From Curtobacterium flaccumfaciens (GTDB lineage Bacteria; Actinomycetota; Actinomycetes; Actinomycetales; Microbacteriaceae), in NCBI RefSeq assembly GCF_004361695.1, contig NZ_SNVW01000014.1:1-64000 (forward strand): 64,000 nucleotides of DNA. Reading direction: 5' to 3'. The translations under genes were made by a program, and so were the position numbers. How positions within the stretch are numbered: the stretch's first letter is position 1; each line of letters starts with the position of its first letter. Shown here in pieces: positions 33,076 to 41,932 of this stretch. The notes under the pieces were generated by a model. It did not search any database. It had not been told where the DNA came from and saw only the letters and a list, made by a program, of their open reading frames with translations.

Positions 33076-34190
33076 GCTGCTGCGATCCTCCATCCGCGAC
33101 CCTCGAGTTCCTCGACGAGTCGCTGTTCCTGCTCGGGCACGACCGACACCTCGACGATGCCGATCGGTGCGCCCGGTGAGTGCTCGAGGCGCATGTCCTC
33201 GAGGTTGATGCCGATCTCCCCGATGAACGTGAGGAGCGCGGCGATCTGCCCGGGGGTGTCGTCCACCAGGACGACCACCTGGGCGAAGCGCTTGGTGGTG
33301 CCGTGCTTGCCCGGCAGCCGTTCGACACCGCGGTTGCCCGCGGCGATGGTCTCGGCGAGTGCCCGGGGCGAGCCGGAGGCCGACGGGTCGTCGAGCGCCT
33401 CGAGCACGCGGTCGAGGTCGTCGCGGAGGTCGGCCAGCACCGGCCGGATGTGTCCGGCGTTCGCACCGATGATCTGCACCCACAGCCCCGGGTCGCTCGC
33501 CGCGATCCGGGTGACGTCGCGGACGCCGCCGCCGGCGAGGTCGAGCGACCCATCGGGAGCGTCGCGCAGCCGCGAGGCCATGAGCGTCGACACGAGCTGC
33601 GGCGCGTGCGAGACGTACGCCACGGCGAGGTCGTGCGACTCGGGGTCCATCGGCACCACGGTCGCCCCGACGTCGAGCGCGAGGTCCTCGACCACGGCGG
33701 CACGCTGGTAGGTGATGTCGTCGTGCCCGGCGACCACCCACGGGCGGCCGACGAACAGGTCGGCACGGGCCGCGGTCGGACCGCTCCGCTCACGTCCGGC
33801 CATCGGGTGCGACCCGATGTAGCGGCTGACGTCGGCGCCGGACGCCCGGAGTGCCGCGAGCGGCCCGGACTTCACGCTCGCGACGTCGGTCACGACGGCC
33901 CGCGGGTACGCGGTGAGCTCACGTGCGACGACGGTCGCCACGACGTCCGGCGGGACCGCCACCACCACGAGCTCCGGCGCGTCACCGTCTGCCGGGTGGC
34001 GGCCGGCGCCGTAGTCCACGGCGAGCGCCAGCGCGGCGGGCGAGACGTCGTCGAGGACGACGTCGACGCCCTTCTCGCGGAGCGCCAGGCCGATCGACGC
34101 ACCGAGCAGCCCGGCGCCGACGATGCGCACGGGTCCCCGGAGCCGCCGGTCGATGTCCGGGGCGGCGGAGAGGTGCGTGCGGTCGGTCAC
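33066..34190 (-). CDS. tyrA: Prephenate dehydrogenase with ACT domain
   Basis: 374 aa; NAD-dependent oxidative decarboxylation of prephenate in tyrosine synthesis. The nucleotide fold starts [17 protein letters not shown] (21-37). SHPMAGRE near 125 carries the catalytic His, and SHAPQLVST is the substrate-binding helix. From about 295 an ACT domain ([20 protein letters not shown], then [20 protein letters not shown]) suggests tyrosine feedback. GTG at 34190. It sits between rluB and cmk in a conserved actinobacterial order. Confidence 0.95.
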   Translation of the reverse strand: MTDRTHLSAAPDIDRRLRGPVRIVGAGLLGASIGLALREKGVDVVLDDVSPAALALAVDYGAGRHPADGDAPELVVVAVPPDVVATVVARELTAYPRAVVTDVASVKSGPLAALRASGADVSRYIGSHPMAGRERSGPTAARADLFVGRPWVVAGHDDITYQRAAVVEDLALDVGATVVPMDPESHDLAVAYVSHAPQLVSTLMASRLRDAPDGSLDLAGGGVRDVTRIAASDPGLWVQIIGANAGHIRPVLADLRDDLDRVLEALDDPSASGSPRALAETIAAGNRGVERLPGKHGTTKRFAQVVVLVDDTPGQIAALLTFIGEIGINLEDMRLEHSPGAPIGIVEVSVVPEQEQRLVEELEGRGWRIAAAWA

Positions 34191-34210
34191 CCGGCAAGCC
34201 TACCGATGCG

Positions 34211-36262
34211 TCAGTCCGAGGACTCCTCGTCGTCGGCGCCCTGGGGCGCGCCCTTCGCCTGCCGCGCGATGCGGAGGAGGCTGCCGAGCTCGACGGTCGA
34301 CAGCTCGCGCGTCTTGCCGATCGGCAGCGACCCGAGCTGCAGTGGACCGAACGAACGGCGGACGAGTTCGAGCACCGGGTGGTCGACCTCGTCGAGCATC
34401 CGGCGGACGATGCGGTTGCGGCCCGAGTGCAGCGTGATCTCGACGAGCGACTCCCCGCGCGACGACTCGAGCAACCGGACCTTGTCGGCGGCGATCGGGC
34501 CGTCCTCGAGCTCGACACCGTCGAGCAGTCGCTGCACCGTCGCCGGGTTCACGTTGCCGCGCACCTTGGCGATGTAGGTCTTCGTCACGCCGAACGACGG
34601 GTGCGCGAGCACGTGGGCCAGGTCGCCGTCGTTCGTCAGGATGAGGAGCCCGGACGTCTCGGTGTCGAGGCGGCCGACGTTGAACAGGCGCTCCTCGTAC
34701 CGGTCGACGTACTCGGACAGGTCGCGGCGACCGCGCTCGTCCTGCAGGCTCGACACCATGCCGGTCGGCTTGTTGAGGAGAACGTAGCGACGCGAGGTGT
34801 CGATCTGCACCGGCACGCCGTCCACGGCGATCTCGTCGGTCGCCGGGTCGACCCGGCGGCCGAGCGCGTCGACGACCTCGCCGTTGACCGTCACGCGGCC
34901 CTCGACGATCAGGTTCTCCGCGACTCGTCGGGATGCCACGCCCGCACCGGCGATCACCTTCTGCAGGCGCTCGCCCTCAGCCTGGAGGCCCGGTGCGGCT
35001 CCGGCGGGCGCGCTCCCCTCCGATGCGTCCCAGTCCGGGATGATCGGCCGCTCGGGCGTGCCCTCCAGCGGAGCGCCGGACTGGTCGCGGGCGCCCTCGG
35101 GCTGCGGGGTGGTGCGGCGGTCGGGCGTGCGGGGGCCGGTGGGACGGGTTCCGGAGCCACGGTTGCGGTCGCTGTTGCGCGCGGTCGTGGTGCCGCCGAC
35201 GTAGCGGCGGCCGTTGTGCCACACGCTGCTCGGGCGGCCGTCCGGGGTGCGGCGGTCCTCGCGGGCCGGGTCACGGCGGTCGTCGTCGCGGCGGGGCGCA
35301 TCACGGCGGTCGTCACGACCCCGGTAGCCACCACGGTCATCGTCACGGCGGGGCGCATCACGGCGGTCGTCACGACCCCGGTACCCACCACGGTCGTCCT
35401 CACGGCGGGGCGCATCACGGCGGTCGTCACGACCCCGGTACCCACCACGGTCGTCCTCACGGCGGGGAGCATCCCGACGGTCGTCACGACCCCGGTACCC
35501 GCCACGGTCGTCCTCGCGACGGACGAAGCCGCCGCGGTCACCGCCGCGTCGGTCGTCGTCGCGGCTGACGAAACGTCCACGGTCGCCGCCGCGGTCGTCC
35601 CGACGGTCATCGCGACCGCGGTACCCACCACCGGTCGCGGGACGGTCATCACGACCCCGGTACCCACCACCGGTCGACGGACGGTCATCACGACCCCGGT
35701 ACCCACCACCGGTCGACGGACGGTCATCACGACCCCGGTACCCACCACCGGTCGACGGACGGTCATCACGACCCCGGTACCCACCACCGGTCGACGGACG
35801 GTCATCACGACCCCGGTACCCACCACCGGTCGACGGACGGTCATCACGACCCCGGTACCCACCACCGGTCGACGGACGGTCATCACGACCGCGGTAGCCG
35901 CCACCGGTCGAGGGACGGTCATCGCGACCGCGGTAGCCACCACCGGTCGAGGGACGGTCATCGCGACCGCGGTACCCACCGGATGCGGGGCGGTCATCAC
36001 GGCCGCGGTACCCACCACCGGTCGACGGACGGTCGTCGCGACCCCGGTACCCACCACGGTCGTCGTCACGACGACCGGAGGCCGGACGGTCGTCGCGCCC
36101 GCGGTACCCACCACGGTCGTCGCGACCACCGTCACCCGACCGGCCACCCGCACGGCCGGAGCCGGCGTTTCGGTCGCGGGACGGGCCTCCAGGCCGGCTG
36201 CCGCCGTCGCGACCCGAACCGCCTCGTGGGCCGCCTCGTCGTTCTTCCTCATACGCGGCCAT
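34211..36262 (-). CDS. rluB: RluB-family 23S rRNA pseudouridine synthase with repetitive disordered N-terminus
   Basis: 683 aa. The enzyme is the last 250 residues: an S4 RNA-binding domain (LQKVIAGAGVASRRVAENLI, from about 430), then GRLDTETSGLLILTNDGDLA with the catalytic Asp near 532, and VTKTYIAKVRG. It isomerises a uridine in 23S rRNA. The first 420 residues are an Arg/Gly/Asp-rich low-complexity region made of tandem G-Y-R-G-R-D-D-R units, resembling RGG RNA-binding tails. Family members usually have 240-300 residues, with shorter extensions in actinobacteria. ATG at 36262 overlaps the scpB stop by 14 bp. Confidence 0.93.
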   Translation of the reverse strand: MAAYEEERRGGPRGGSGRDGGSRPGGPSRDRNAGSGRAGGRSGDGGRDDRGGYRGRDDRPASGRRDDDRGGYRGRDDRPSTGGGYRGRDDRPASGGYRGRDDRPSTGGGYRGRDDRPSTGGGYRGRDDRPSTGGGYRGRDDRPSTGGGYRGRDDRPSTGGGYRGRDDRPSTGGGYRGRDDRPSTGGGYRGRDDRPSTGGGYRGRDDRPATGGGYRGRDDRRDDRGGDRGRFVSRDDDRRGGDRGGFVRREDDRGGYRGRDDRRDAPRREDDRGGYRGRDDRRDAPRREDDRGGYRGRDDRRDAPRRDDDRGGYRGRDDRRDAPRRDDDRRDPAREDRRTPDGRPSSVWHNGRRYVGGTTTARNSDRNRGSGTRPTGPRTPDRRTTPQPEGARDQSGAPLEGTPERPIIPDWDASEGSAPAGAAPGLQAEGERLQKVIAGAGVASRRVAENLIVEGRVTVNGEVVDALGRRVDPATDEIAVDGVPVQIDTSRRYVLLNKPTGMVSSLQDERGRRDLSEYVDRYEERLFNVGRLDTETSGLLILTNDGDLAHVLAHPSFGVTKTYIAKVRGNVNPATVQRLLDGVELEDGPIAADKVRLLESSRGESLVEITLHSGRNRIVRRMLDEVDHPVLELVRRSFGPLQLGSLPIGKTRELSTVELGSLLRIARQAKGAPQGADDEESSD
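35632..35982. repeat. 39-bp tandem repeat array inside rluB
   Basis: CGGTCGACGG-type units start every 39 bp at 35632, 35671, 35710, 35749, 35788, 35827, 35866, 35905 and 35944. Each encodes 13 residues of the type G-Y-R-G-R-D-D-R-P-S-T-G-G. Eight consecutive units carry P-S-T and one P-A-T. Looser units with D-R-R-D-A-P-R-R continue on the left side to about 35270 and further variants to about 36120 on the right. Being an exact multiple of three, copy number changes keep the frame. Confidence 0.92.
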
Positions 36263-36995
36263 CGGGGATCCCTTCGTTCTGCCCGAAGCCGTCGGCACCG
36301 TCGTCCAGGAGGGGCGAGATGAGCGGCAGCTCGTCGAGCGAGTTGATGCCGAGCTGCTGCAGGAGCAGGTCGGACGTGACGTAGTTGATGGCGCCGGTCT
36401 CGGCGTCCGTGAACGACTCCTCGATGAGGCCACGCGCGACCAGCGTGCGGACGACCCCGTCGACGTTCACGGCGCGGATCGCGGCGATCTGCGACCGGGT
36501 GATCGGCTGCTTGTAGGCGACGACCGCGAGGGTCTCGAGGGCGGCCTGCGACAGCCGCGAGGGCCGTTCGGCCTCGACGAACTGCTCGACGACGGCGTCG
36601 AGGTCCTCGCGGACGTAGAACCGCCATCCGCCGCCGACCTCGCGGAGTTCGAACCCGCGACGGATGGTCCCGTCGACGCCGTCGAAGTCCGCGACGAGTC
36701 GTTCGACCGCCTGGCGGACCGCGGGGACGGGCGCGTCGACCGCGGCGCCGAGGGCGACGAGCGACTGCGGCTCGTCGGCGATCATCAGGATCGCCTCGAG
36801 CTGTCGGTCGATCGGGATGTCCGGGTGCGGGACGTGGTGCTCAGCGTGTTCCTGTGCTCGCTCGTGCTCACGGCGCTCGTGGATCTCGCGTTCGATCGCT
36901 CGGGCGTCGGCCATCTCGTCGGCCCCGCCGGGTTCCGCGCTCGACGAGTGCGCGTGCGCGTGCTCGTGCGGTGCGTCGGCGACGTCATCCGTCAT
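36249..36995 (-). CDS. scpB: Segregation and condensation protein B
   Basis: 248 aa; a winged-helix subunit that joins ScpA and SMC to organise the chromosome. After a His/Glu-rich N-terminal region (HEHAHAHSSS, then RREHERAQEHAEHH) the family core runs from IDRQLEAILMIADEPQSLVA through ALETLAVVAYKQPITRSQIA and GAINYVTSDLLLQQLGINSL. It overlaps scpA by 11 bp upstream and rluB by 14 bp downstream. Confidence 0.95.
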   Translation of the reverse strand: MTDDVADAPHEHAHAHSSSAEPGGADEMADARAIEREIHERREHERAQEHAEHHVPHPDIPIDRQLEAILMIADEPQSLVALGAAVDAPVPAVRQAVERLVADFDGVDGTIRRGFELREVGGGWRFYVREDLDAVVEQFVEAERPSRLSQAALETLAVVAYKQPITRSQIAAIRAVNVDGVVRTLVARGLIEESFTDAETGAINYVTSDLLLQQLGINSLDELPLISPLLDDGADGFGQNEGIPDGRV

Positions 36996-37845
36996 AGTCG
37001 GCTCCCAGGTTGGCGAGGCTCTCGTCGGACCAGTCGTCAGCGGTCCAGCGGAGTGTCAGTTCCCCGAGCGGTTCGAGCTGTTCGAACGAGATGGACGCGT
37101 TCCGGTACAGCTCCAGGATCGCGAGGAAGCGAGCCACCACGATACCCGTCTCCGAGACCCCGGCGACCAGTTCGCGGAACGAGACGTCCTCGTCCGCCCG
37201 GGTCCGGAGGATCGAGACGACGATCGCAGCCTGTTCGCGGATGCTCACGAGGGGCGCGTGCAGGTGGTCGAGGCCGACCGTCGGGATCTCCCGCGGGGCG
37301 AACGCCATCGTCGCCAGCGCGGCGAAGTCCTGCACCGACAGGGTCCAGACGAGCTCGGGCGTCCGTGCGCGGAACCGCTCCTCGAGCCGCACGCTGCGGA
37401 CGTGCCGACGCGACTCCGTCAGCCAGCGCGACCCGAACCAGTCGGCCGCCTGCTTGAACGCGCGGTACTGCAGCAGCCGGGCGAACAGCAGGTCGCGCGC
37501 CTCGAGCAGGGCGACGTCCTCGGCGTCGACGAGCTCACCCTGCGGCAGGAGCCCGGCGATCTTCAGGTCGAGGAGCGTCGCCGCGACGACGAGGAACTCA
37601 CTCGCCTCGTCGAGTTCGTCCTCGGACTCCGCCAGGCGCACGTACTGGATGAACTCCCCCGTCACCGCGCCGAGCGACACCTCGGTGATGTCCAGCTCGT
37701 GCTTCGTGATGAGCGAGAGGAGCAGGTCGAACGGCCCGTCGAAGTTCCGCAGGCGGACCCGGAAGCCGGGCACGGTCGTGCTGCCCGCGGGCGCGGGCGC
37801 GTCGGCTGGCTGCGGGACGGCGGCGTCGTCAGGCGACGGCGCCAC
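36985..37845 (-). CDS. scpA: Segregation and condensation protein A
   Basis: 286 aa kleisin of the SMC complex. The signature FRVRLRNFDGPFDLLLSLIT, then HELDITEVSLGAVTGEFIQY occurs near residues 28-70, then FLVVAATLLDLKIAGLLP, and a C-terminal winged helix (VARFLAILELYRNASISFEQ). Translationally coupled to parA (17-bp overlap) and scpB (11-bp overlap). Confidence 0.96.
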   Translation of the reverse strand: MAPSPDDAAVPQPADAPAPAGSTTVPGFRVRLRNFDGPFDLLLSLITKHELDITEVSLGAVTGEFIQYVRLAESEDELDEASEFLVVAATLLDLKIAGLLPQGELVDAEDVALLEARDLLFARLLQYRAFKQAADWFGSRWLTESRRHVRSVRLEERFRARTPELVWTLSVQDFAALATMAFAPREIPTVGLDHLHAPLVSIREQAAIVVSILRTRADEDVSFRELVAGVSETGIVVARFLAILELYRNASISFEQLEPLGELTLRWTADDWSDESLANLGADYDG

Positions 37846-38707
37846 GCTCGACGAGCTCCCGTGCGAGCTGCCGGTACGAGTGCGCGGCGGCGTGGTCCGG
37901 AGCGGTCTGCGTGATCGGCCGGGCCGAGACGGTCGCGTCCGGGAACTTCACCGTGCGCCCGATCACCGTGTCGAGCACGCGGTCGTCGAACGTGTCGACG
38001 ACGCGCTCCATGACCTCGCGCGAGTGCAGCGTGCGCGAGTCGTACATCGTCGCGAGGATGCCGTCGAGCTGCAGCGCCGGGTTCAGGCGGTCGCGCACCT
38101 TGTCGATCGTCTCGATGAGGAGCGCCACACCGCGGAGCGCGAAGAACTCGCACTCGAGCGGGATGAGCACGCCGTGCGCCGCCGTGAGGGCGTTCACCGT
38201 GAGCAGCCCGAGCGACGGCTGGCAGTCGACGAGGATCACGTCGTAGTCCTTCGCGACCTTGCGGAGCACGCTCGCGAGGATCTGCTCACGAGCGACCTCG
38301 TTCACCAGGTGCACCTCGGCCGCGGAGAGGTCGATGTTCGCCGGGATCACGTCGAGGTACGGCGTGTTGGTCGGCTGGATGACCTGGTTCGGGTCCTTGA
38401 TCGAGCCCATCAGCAGGTCGTAGACGGTGGGGATGTCGTGCGTCCGGACACCGAGGCCAGCGGACAGGGCGCCCTGCGGGTCGAAGTCCACCGCCAGCAC
38501 CTTGCGGCCGTACTCCGCGAGCGCCGCACCGAGGTTGATCGACGTCGTGGTCTTGCCGACGCCGCCCTTCTGGTTGCAGAGCGCGATGATGCGAGCGGGG
38601 CCGTGACCGTCGAGTTCCTCGGGCACCGCGAACTGCCGGACGGGCCGTCCGGTCGGACCGTAGGTGGTCTCGCCGGTTCCGGGGGTGGTCGTCGGGTTCG
38701 TGCTCAC
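37829..38707 (-). CDS. parA: ParA/Soj-family chromosome partitioning ATPase
   Basis: 292 aa. Deviant Walker A KGGVGKTTTSINL near residues 47-60, VDFDPQGALSAGLGV, and DVILVDCQPSLGLLTVNAL (Walker B) identify the ParA family. The GTG start at 38707 gives a 30-residue leader. There is no parB beside it; this copy in the scpA-scpB operon is the second, parA-like gene typical of actinobacteria, so it may act in segregation together with the SMC-Scp complex rather than with ParB. The longer upstream frame is not coding. Confidence 0.92.
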   Translation of the reverse strand: MSTNPTTTPGTGETTYGPTGRPVRQFAVPEELDGHGPARIIALCNQKGGVGKTTTSINLGAALAEYGRKVLAVDFDPQGALSAGLGVRTHDIPTVYDLLMGSIKDPNQVIQPTNTPYLDVIPANIDLSAAEVHLVNEVAREQILASVLRKVAKDYDVILVDCQPSLGLLTVNALTAAHGVLIPLECEFFALRGVALLIETIDKVRDRLNPALQLDGILATMYDSRTLHSREVMERVVDTFDDRVLDTVIGRTVKFPDATVSARPITQTAPDHAAAHSYRQLARELVERGAVA

Positions 38708-38738
38708 CCGGCCATCGTACCGGCGACCGCTCCCCGGA

Positions 38739-38827
38739 CCGGGCCGCACCGCCGTACCGACGCCCGCCGCTACGTCCGGGCCGCACCGACGTACCGACGC
38801 CCGCCGCCACGTCCGGGCCGCACCGCC
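38739..38827. repeat. 37-bp intergenic tandem repeat, 2.4 copies
   Basis: Units starting CCGGGCCGCACCG at 38739, 38776 and 38813 between parA and the SseB-like gene. A GCGCCTCCAGGCC motif follows at 38861, touching the SseB-like stop codon. The rest of this 167-bp gap shows no gene. Confidence 0.85.
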
Positions 38828-38874
38828 ACGCCGCCGTGGGCCGACGGGCGGAGGCGAGCCGCGCCTCCAGGCCG

Positions 38875-39732
38875 TCACGCCGGGCGCAACGCCACCCGCA
38901 TGCTGTCCACGCGCTCCGCGATGACGGCGTCCGCCGTCCAGCGCCGCTGCAGGCGACCGACGAGTTCCTGCACCTGCCCCTGGTCGAGGCCGGGGTGGAG
39001 TGCGAGCCCGACCGTCAGCTCCGCGCCTGCGAAGCGACCGAGCGGATCCCCCGGCGACAGCTCGACCCGCGCCACCGCACGCTCGCCGACGACGGAGTCG
39101 GCGAAGGCCCGCGCGACCTCCGGGTCCTCGAAGCACGGCGTCCACGGCAGGTCCTGCCCGAGCGCCCACACGGCCGGCCGGCGCAGCACGAACTCGGTCG
39201 GTGCCGTCGGGTCGAGCACGACGAGCTGGGTCTCCTCGCTCGCGGCGGCCATCGCCACGCGGCGCGACTCGGCCGGTACCGGGCGGGCGTCCGCGTCCCA
39301 CGCGCGCATCGCCTCGACCGAGGTGAAGGCGGGCATCACGCTCCGGCCGTCGGGCCCGGCGACCGTGACGATCGAGAGCTCCTGCGTCTTGTCGACGAGC
39401 TTGCCGGTGTCGGTGTGGCCGACGTCGCCGGCCTCGGCGATGAGCGGGATGAGCAGCCGCGCGGAGCGGAGCGCGTCGACGACCGCGCGCTGCGAGCCGC
39501 CCTCCGGCAGGGCCGTGATCGCCGCGACGAGGGCCGGGTCCGCCAGGCCGTCGTCGTCGTCGAACGTCGTGTCGTGCTGGTCGAACGCGCGGCCGGCCCA
39601 GGCGAAGCCCGCCGAGTCGGCGGCACCGCCCGGCGTGTGCGCGTCGTCGGGGTGCCCGGGCGCGTCGTGCTCGGTCGCGGCGTGCTCGGGCGCGTCGGGT
39701 CCGGTGCCGCGTCCGTTCGAGATGCCCGCCAC
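38875..39732 (-). CDS. SseB family protein
   Basis: 285 aa. The core (ALRSARLLIPLIAEAGDVGH, then SIVTVAGPDGRSVMPAFTSV, EAMRAWDADARPVPAESRRV, and VVLDPTAPTEFVLRRPAVWA) fits the SseB N-terminal domain family, which in actinobacteria sits next to hisA. The N-terminal 50 residues are His/Gly/Asp-rich and probably disordered. Role unknown. GTG at 39732 lies 5 bp after the hisA stop, so it is in the his operon. Confidence 0.85.
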   Translation of the reverse strand: MAGISNGRGTGPDAPEHAATEHDAPGHPDDAHTPGGAADSAGFAWAGRAFDQHDTTFDDDDGLADPALVAAITALPEGGSQRAVVDALRSARLLIPLIAEAGDVGHTDTGKLVDKTQELSIVTVAGPDGRSVMPAFTSVEAMRAWDADARPVPAESRRVAMAAASEETQLVVLDPTAPTEFVLRRPAVWALGQDLPWTPCFEDPEVARAFADSVVGERAVARVELSPGDPLGRFAGAELTVGLALHPGLDQGQVQELVGRLQRRWTADAVIAERVDSMRVALRPA

Positions 39733-39736
39733 GCGG

Positions 39737-40483
39737 CTACTCCGAGGCGATGTCGAGGGCGGCCGGGAGCGTGAACGCCCCCGAGTAGAGCGCCTTGCCG
39801 ATGATGGCGCCCTCCAGCCCGTGCGGCACGAGCTCCCGCAGTGCCCGGAGGTCGTCGAGCGTCGAGATCCCGCCGGAGGCCACGACGGGCTGGTCGGTCC
39901 GGTCGCAGACCTCGCGGAGCAGGTCCACGTTCGGCCCCTGCAGCGTGCCGTCCTTCGTGACGTCGGTCACCACGTAGCGGGCGCAGCCGGCTTCCTCGAG
40001 GCGGTCGAGCACCTCCCACAGGTCGCCGGCGTCCTCCGTCCAGCCGCGGCTCGCGAGCGTCGTGCCGCGCACGTCGAGCCCCACGGCGATCTGCTCGCCG
40101 TACGTGCGGATCACGCGCGCCGCCCACTCCGGGTTCTCGAGCGCCGCGGTGCCGAGGTTCACCCGGGCCGCGCCGGTCGCGAGTGCCGCCTCGAGCGACG
40201 CGTCGTCGCGGATGCCGCCGGACAGCTCGACGTTGACGCCGTCGACCTCGCGCACGGCGTGCGCGATCACCTTGCGGTTGTCGCCGCGGCCGAACGCCGC
40301 GTCGAGGTCGACGAGGTGGATCCACTCGGCACCCTGGTCGCGCCAGGTGCGGGCCGCGGACACCGGGTCGCCGTAGGACGTCTCGCTGCCGGCCTCGCCC
40401 TGGGTGAGGCGGACCGCCTGGCCGTCGACGACGTCCACGGCGGGCAGCAGGACGAGGGGCGGGGTGGCGATGAGGTCGGTCAT
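39737..40483 (-). CDS. hisA: HisA / PriA phosphoribosyl isomerase
   Basis: 248 aa TIM barrel that isomerises ProFAR to PRFAR. Catalytic aspartates are in [19 protein letters not shown] (near residue 14) and [20 protein letters not shown] (near 135). Phosphate-binding loops are ELSGGIRDD and VVASGGIST. In many actinobacteria this protein (PriA) also serves tryptophan synthesis in place of TrpF; whether that holds depends on a trpF elsewhere. ATG at 40483 chosen; the frame up to 40606 is low-complexity intergenic sequence. Confidence 0.95.
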   Translation of the reverse strand: MTDLIATPPLVLLPAVDVVDGQAVRLTQGEAGSETSYGDPVSAARTWRDQGAEWIHLVDLDAAFGRGDNRKVIAHAVREVDGVNVELSGGIRDDASLEAALATGAARVNLGTAALENPEWAARVIRTYGEQIAVGLDVRGTTLASRGWTEDAGDLWEVLDRLEEAGCARYVVTDVTKDGTLQGPNVDLLREVCDRTDQPVVASGGISTLDDLRALRELVPHGLEGAIIGKALYSGAFTLPAALDIASE

Positions 40484-40634
40484 GGTCCTGTCGGTTCCGG
40501 TGCTGTCGGTTCTGGTGCTGGCGGGGTGGGACGGGTTGGGTTGGTCCGGCGGGTCAGGTGCATCGGTGGCCGGGGCGGGCCTGGAGGCTCGGCGCGCGTC
40601 CGTCACGCCTGCCCACGTCCGGCGGTGGCCGGCC

Positions 40635-41333
40635 CTAGAGCGAGTTCACCCAGTTCCGGAGCAGCCGGATCCCCGGCTCCCCCGACTTCTCCGGGTGGAA
40701 CTGCGTCGCGGTGAGCGGGCCGTTCTCGACGGCGGCGACGAACCGCTGCCCGTGCTCGGCCCACGTCAGGCGGGGTGCACGGAACGGCCCGTAGGCCTCC
40801 AGCGGGAAGTCCGTCACGCCGTAGGAGTGCACGAAGTAGAAGCGCTCGTCGTGCAGCCCGTCGAACAGGACCGAGTCCTCCGGCGCCTGCACCGTGTTCC
40901 AGCCCATGTGCGGCAGGACGTCGGCCTGGATCTGCTCGACCGTGCCGGGCCACTGCCCGAGGCCCTCGACGTCCGCTCCGCGCTCGATCCCCCGTGCGAA
41001 CAGGACCTGCATGCCGACGCAGATGCCGAGCACCGGTCGCCCGCCAGCCAGGCGCCGGTCGACGATCTCCCCACCCTGCACGCCCTCGAGCTGGTCGACC
41101 ACCGCGGCGAACGCGCCGACACCGGGCACGAGCAGACCGTCGGCCTTGAGCGCGGTCTGCTTGTCCGAGGTCAGGGTCACGTCGGCCCCGGCCCGCTCGA
41201 GGGCCTTCGCCGCCGAGTGCACGTTGCCGGAGCCGTAGTCGAGGACGACGACGTTCGGCCGCGCGCCCGTCGGGGTCGCGCCGGTCGGGGTCGCGCCGGT
41301 CGGGGTCGCGCCGGTCGGGGTCGCGTCGGTCAC
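40635..41333 (-). CDS. hisH: Imidazole glycerol phosphate synthase, glutaminase subunit
   Basis: 232 aa class-I glutamine amidotransferase that feeds ammonia to HisF. The nucleophile Cys is in [12 protein letters not shown] near residue 106; the His and Glu of the triad are in [13 protein letters not shown] near 213. The start [13 protein letters not shown] is typical, but it is preceded by 25 extra residues with A-T-P-T-G repeated four times. It overlaps hisB by 4 bp (GTGA). hisF is not next to it. Confidence 0.96.
   Translation of the reverse strand: MTDATPTGATPTGATPTGATPTGARPNVVVLDYGSGNVHSAAKALERAGADVTLTSDKQTALKADGLLVPGVGAFAAVVDQLEGVQGGEIVDRRLAGGRPVLGICVGMQVLFARGIERGADVEGLGQWPGTVEQIQADVLPHMGWNTVQAPEDSVLFDGLHDERFYFVHSYGVTDFPLEAYGPFRAPRLTWAEHGQRFVAAVENGPLTATQFHPEKSGEPGIRLLRNWVNSL
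41269..41328. repeat. 15-bp tandem repeat at the 5' end of hisH
   Basis: Four copies of GTCGGGGTCGCGCCG (the last with one change), encoding Ala-Thr-Pro-Thr-Gly units just after the start codon. In frame, so copy number would alter only the length of the N-terminal tail. Confidence 0.92.
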
Positions 41334-41932
41334 AGCGCGCCCTTCGTGGACGGGATGCCGTCGACGCGCGGGTCGAGCTCGACCGCCTTGCGCATCGCAC
41401 GCGCGAACGCCTTGAACTCCGCCTCGGCGATGTGGTGCGGGTCGCGGCCTTCGAGCACGCGGACGTGCACCGTGATGCCGGCGTTGAACGTGATCGCCTC
41501 GAAGACGTGGCGCACGAGGGAGCCGGTGAAGTGCCCGCCGATCCGGTGGAACTCGAAGCCGGCCGGCTCGCCCGTGTGCACGAGGAACGGTCGCCCGGAG
41601 ACGTCGACGACGGCCTGCGCCAGTGCTTCGTCGAGCGGCACGAGCGCGTCACCGTAGCGGCCGATGCCGGCCCGGTCGCCGAGCGCCTGCTTGAGCGCCT
41701 GGCCGAGCACGATGCCGGTGTCCTCGACGGTGTGGTGCACGTCGATGTCGGTGTCGCCGGTGGACCGCACGCGGAGGTCGATGAGCGAGTGCTTGCTGAA
41801 CGCCGTGAGCATGTGGTCGAAGAACGGCACGCTCGTCGAGATGTCGGACGAGCCGGTGCCGTCGAGGTCGAGCGCGAGTTCGATGCTCGACTCGCTCGTG
41901 CTCCGGCTGATCGAGGCGGTGCGGGCGGTCAT
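41330..41932 (-). CDS. hisB: Imidazoleglycerol-phosphate dehydratase
   Basis: 200 aa. Mn-dependent dehydration of IGP. Histidine motifs [12 protein letters not shown] near 38-49, [17 protein letters not shown] near 65-81 and a second copy later ([20 protein letters not shown]) identify it. It is the monofunctional form. Coupled by 4-bp overlaps with hisC upstream and hisH downstream. Confidence 0.97.
   Translation of the reverse strand: MTARTASISRSTSESSIELALDLDGTGSSDISTSVPFFDHMLTAFSKHSLIDLRVRSTGDTDIDVHHTVEDTGIVLGQALKQALGDRAGIGRYGDALVPLDEALAQAVVDVSGRPFLVHTGEPAGFEFHRIGGHFTGSLVRHVFEAITFNAGITVHVRVLEGRDPHHIAEAEFKAFARAMRKAVELDPRVDGIPSTKGAL

Noticed and set aside
35270..36120. Regular repeats that resemble a CRISPR array
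   Set aside because: The units are directly tandem with no unique spacers and code in frame for rluB.
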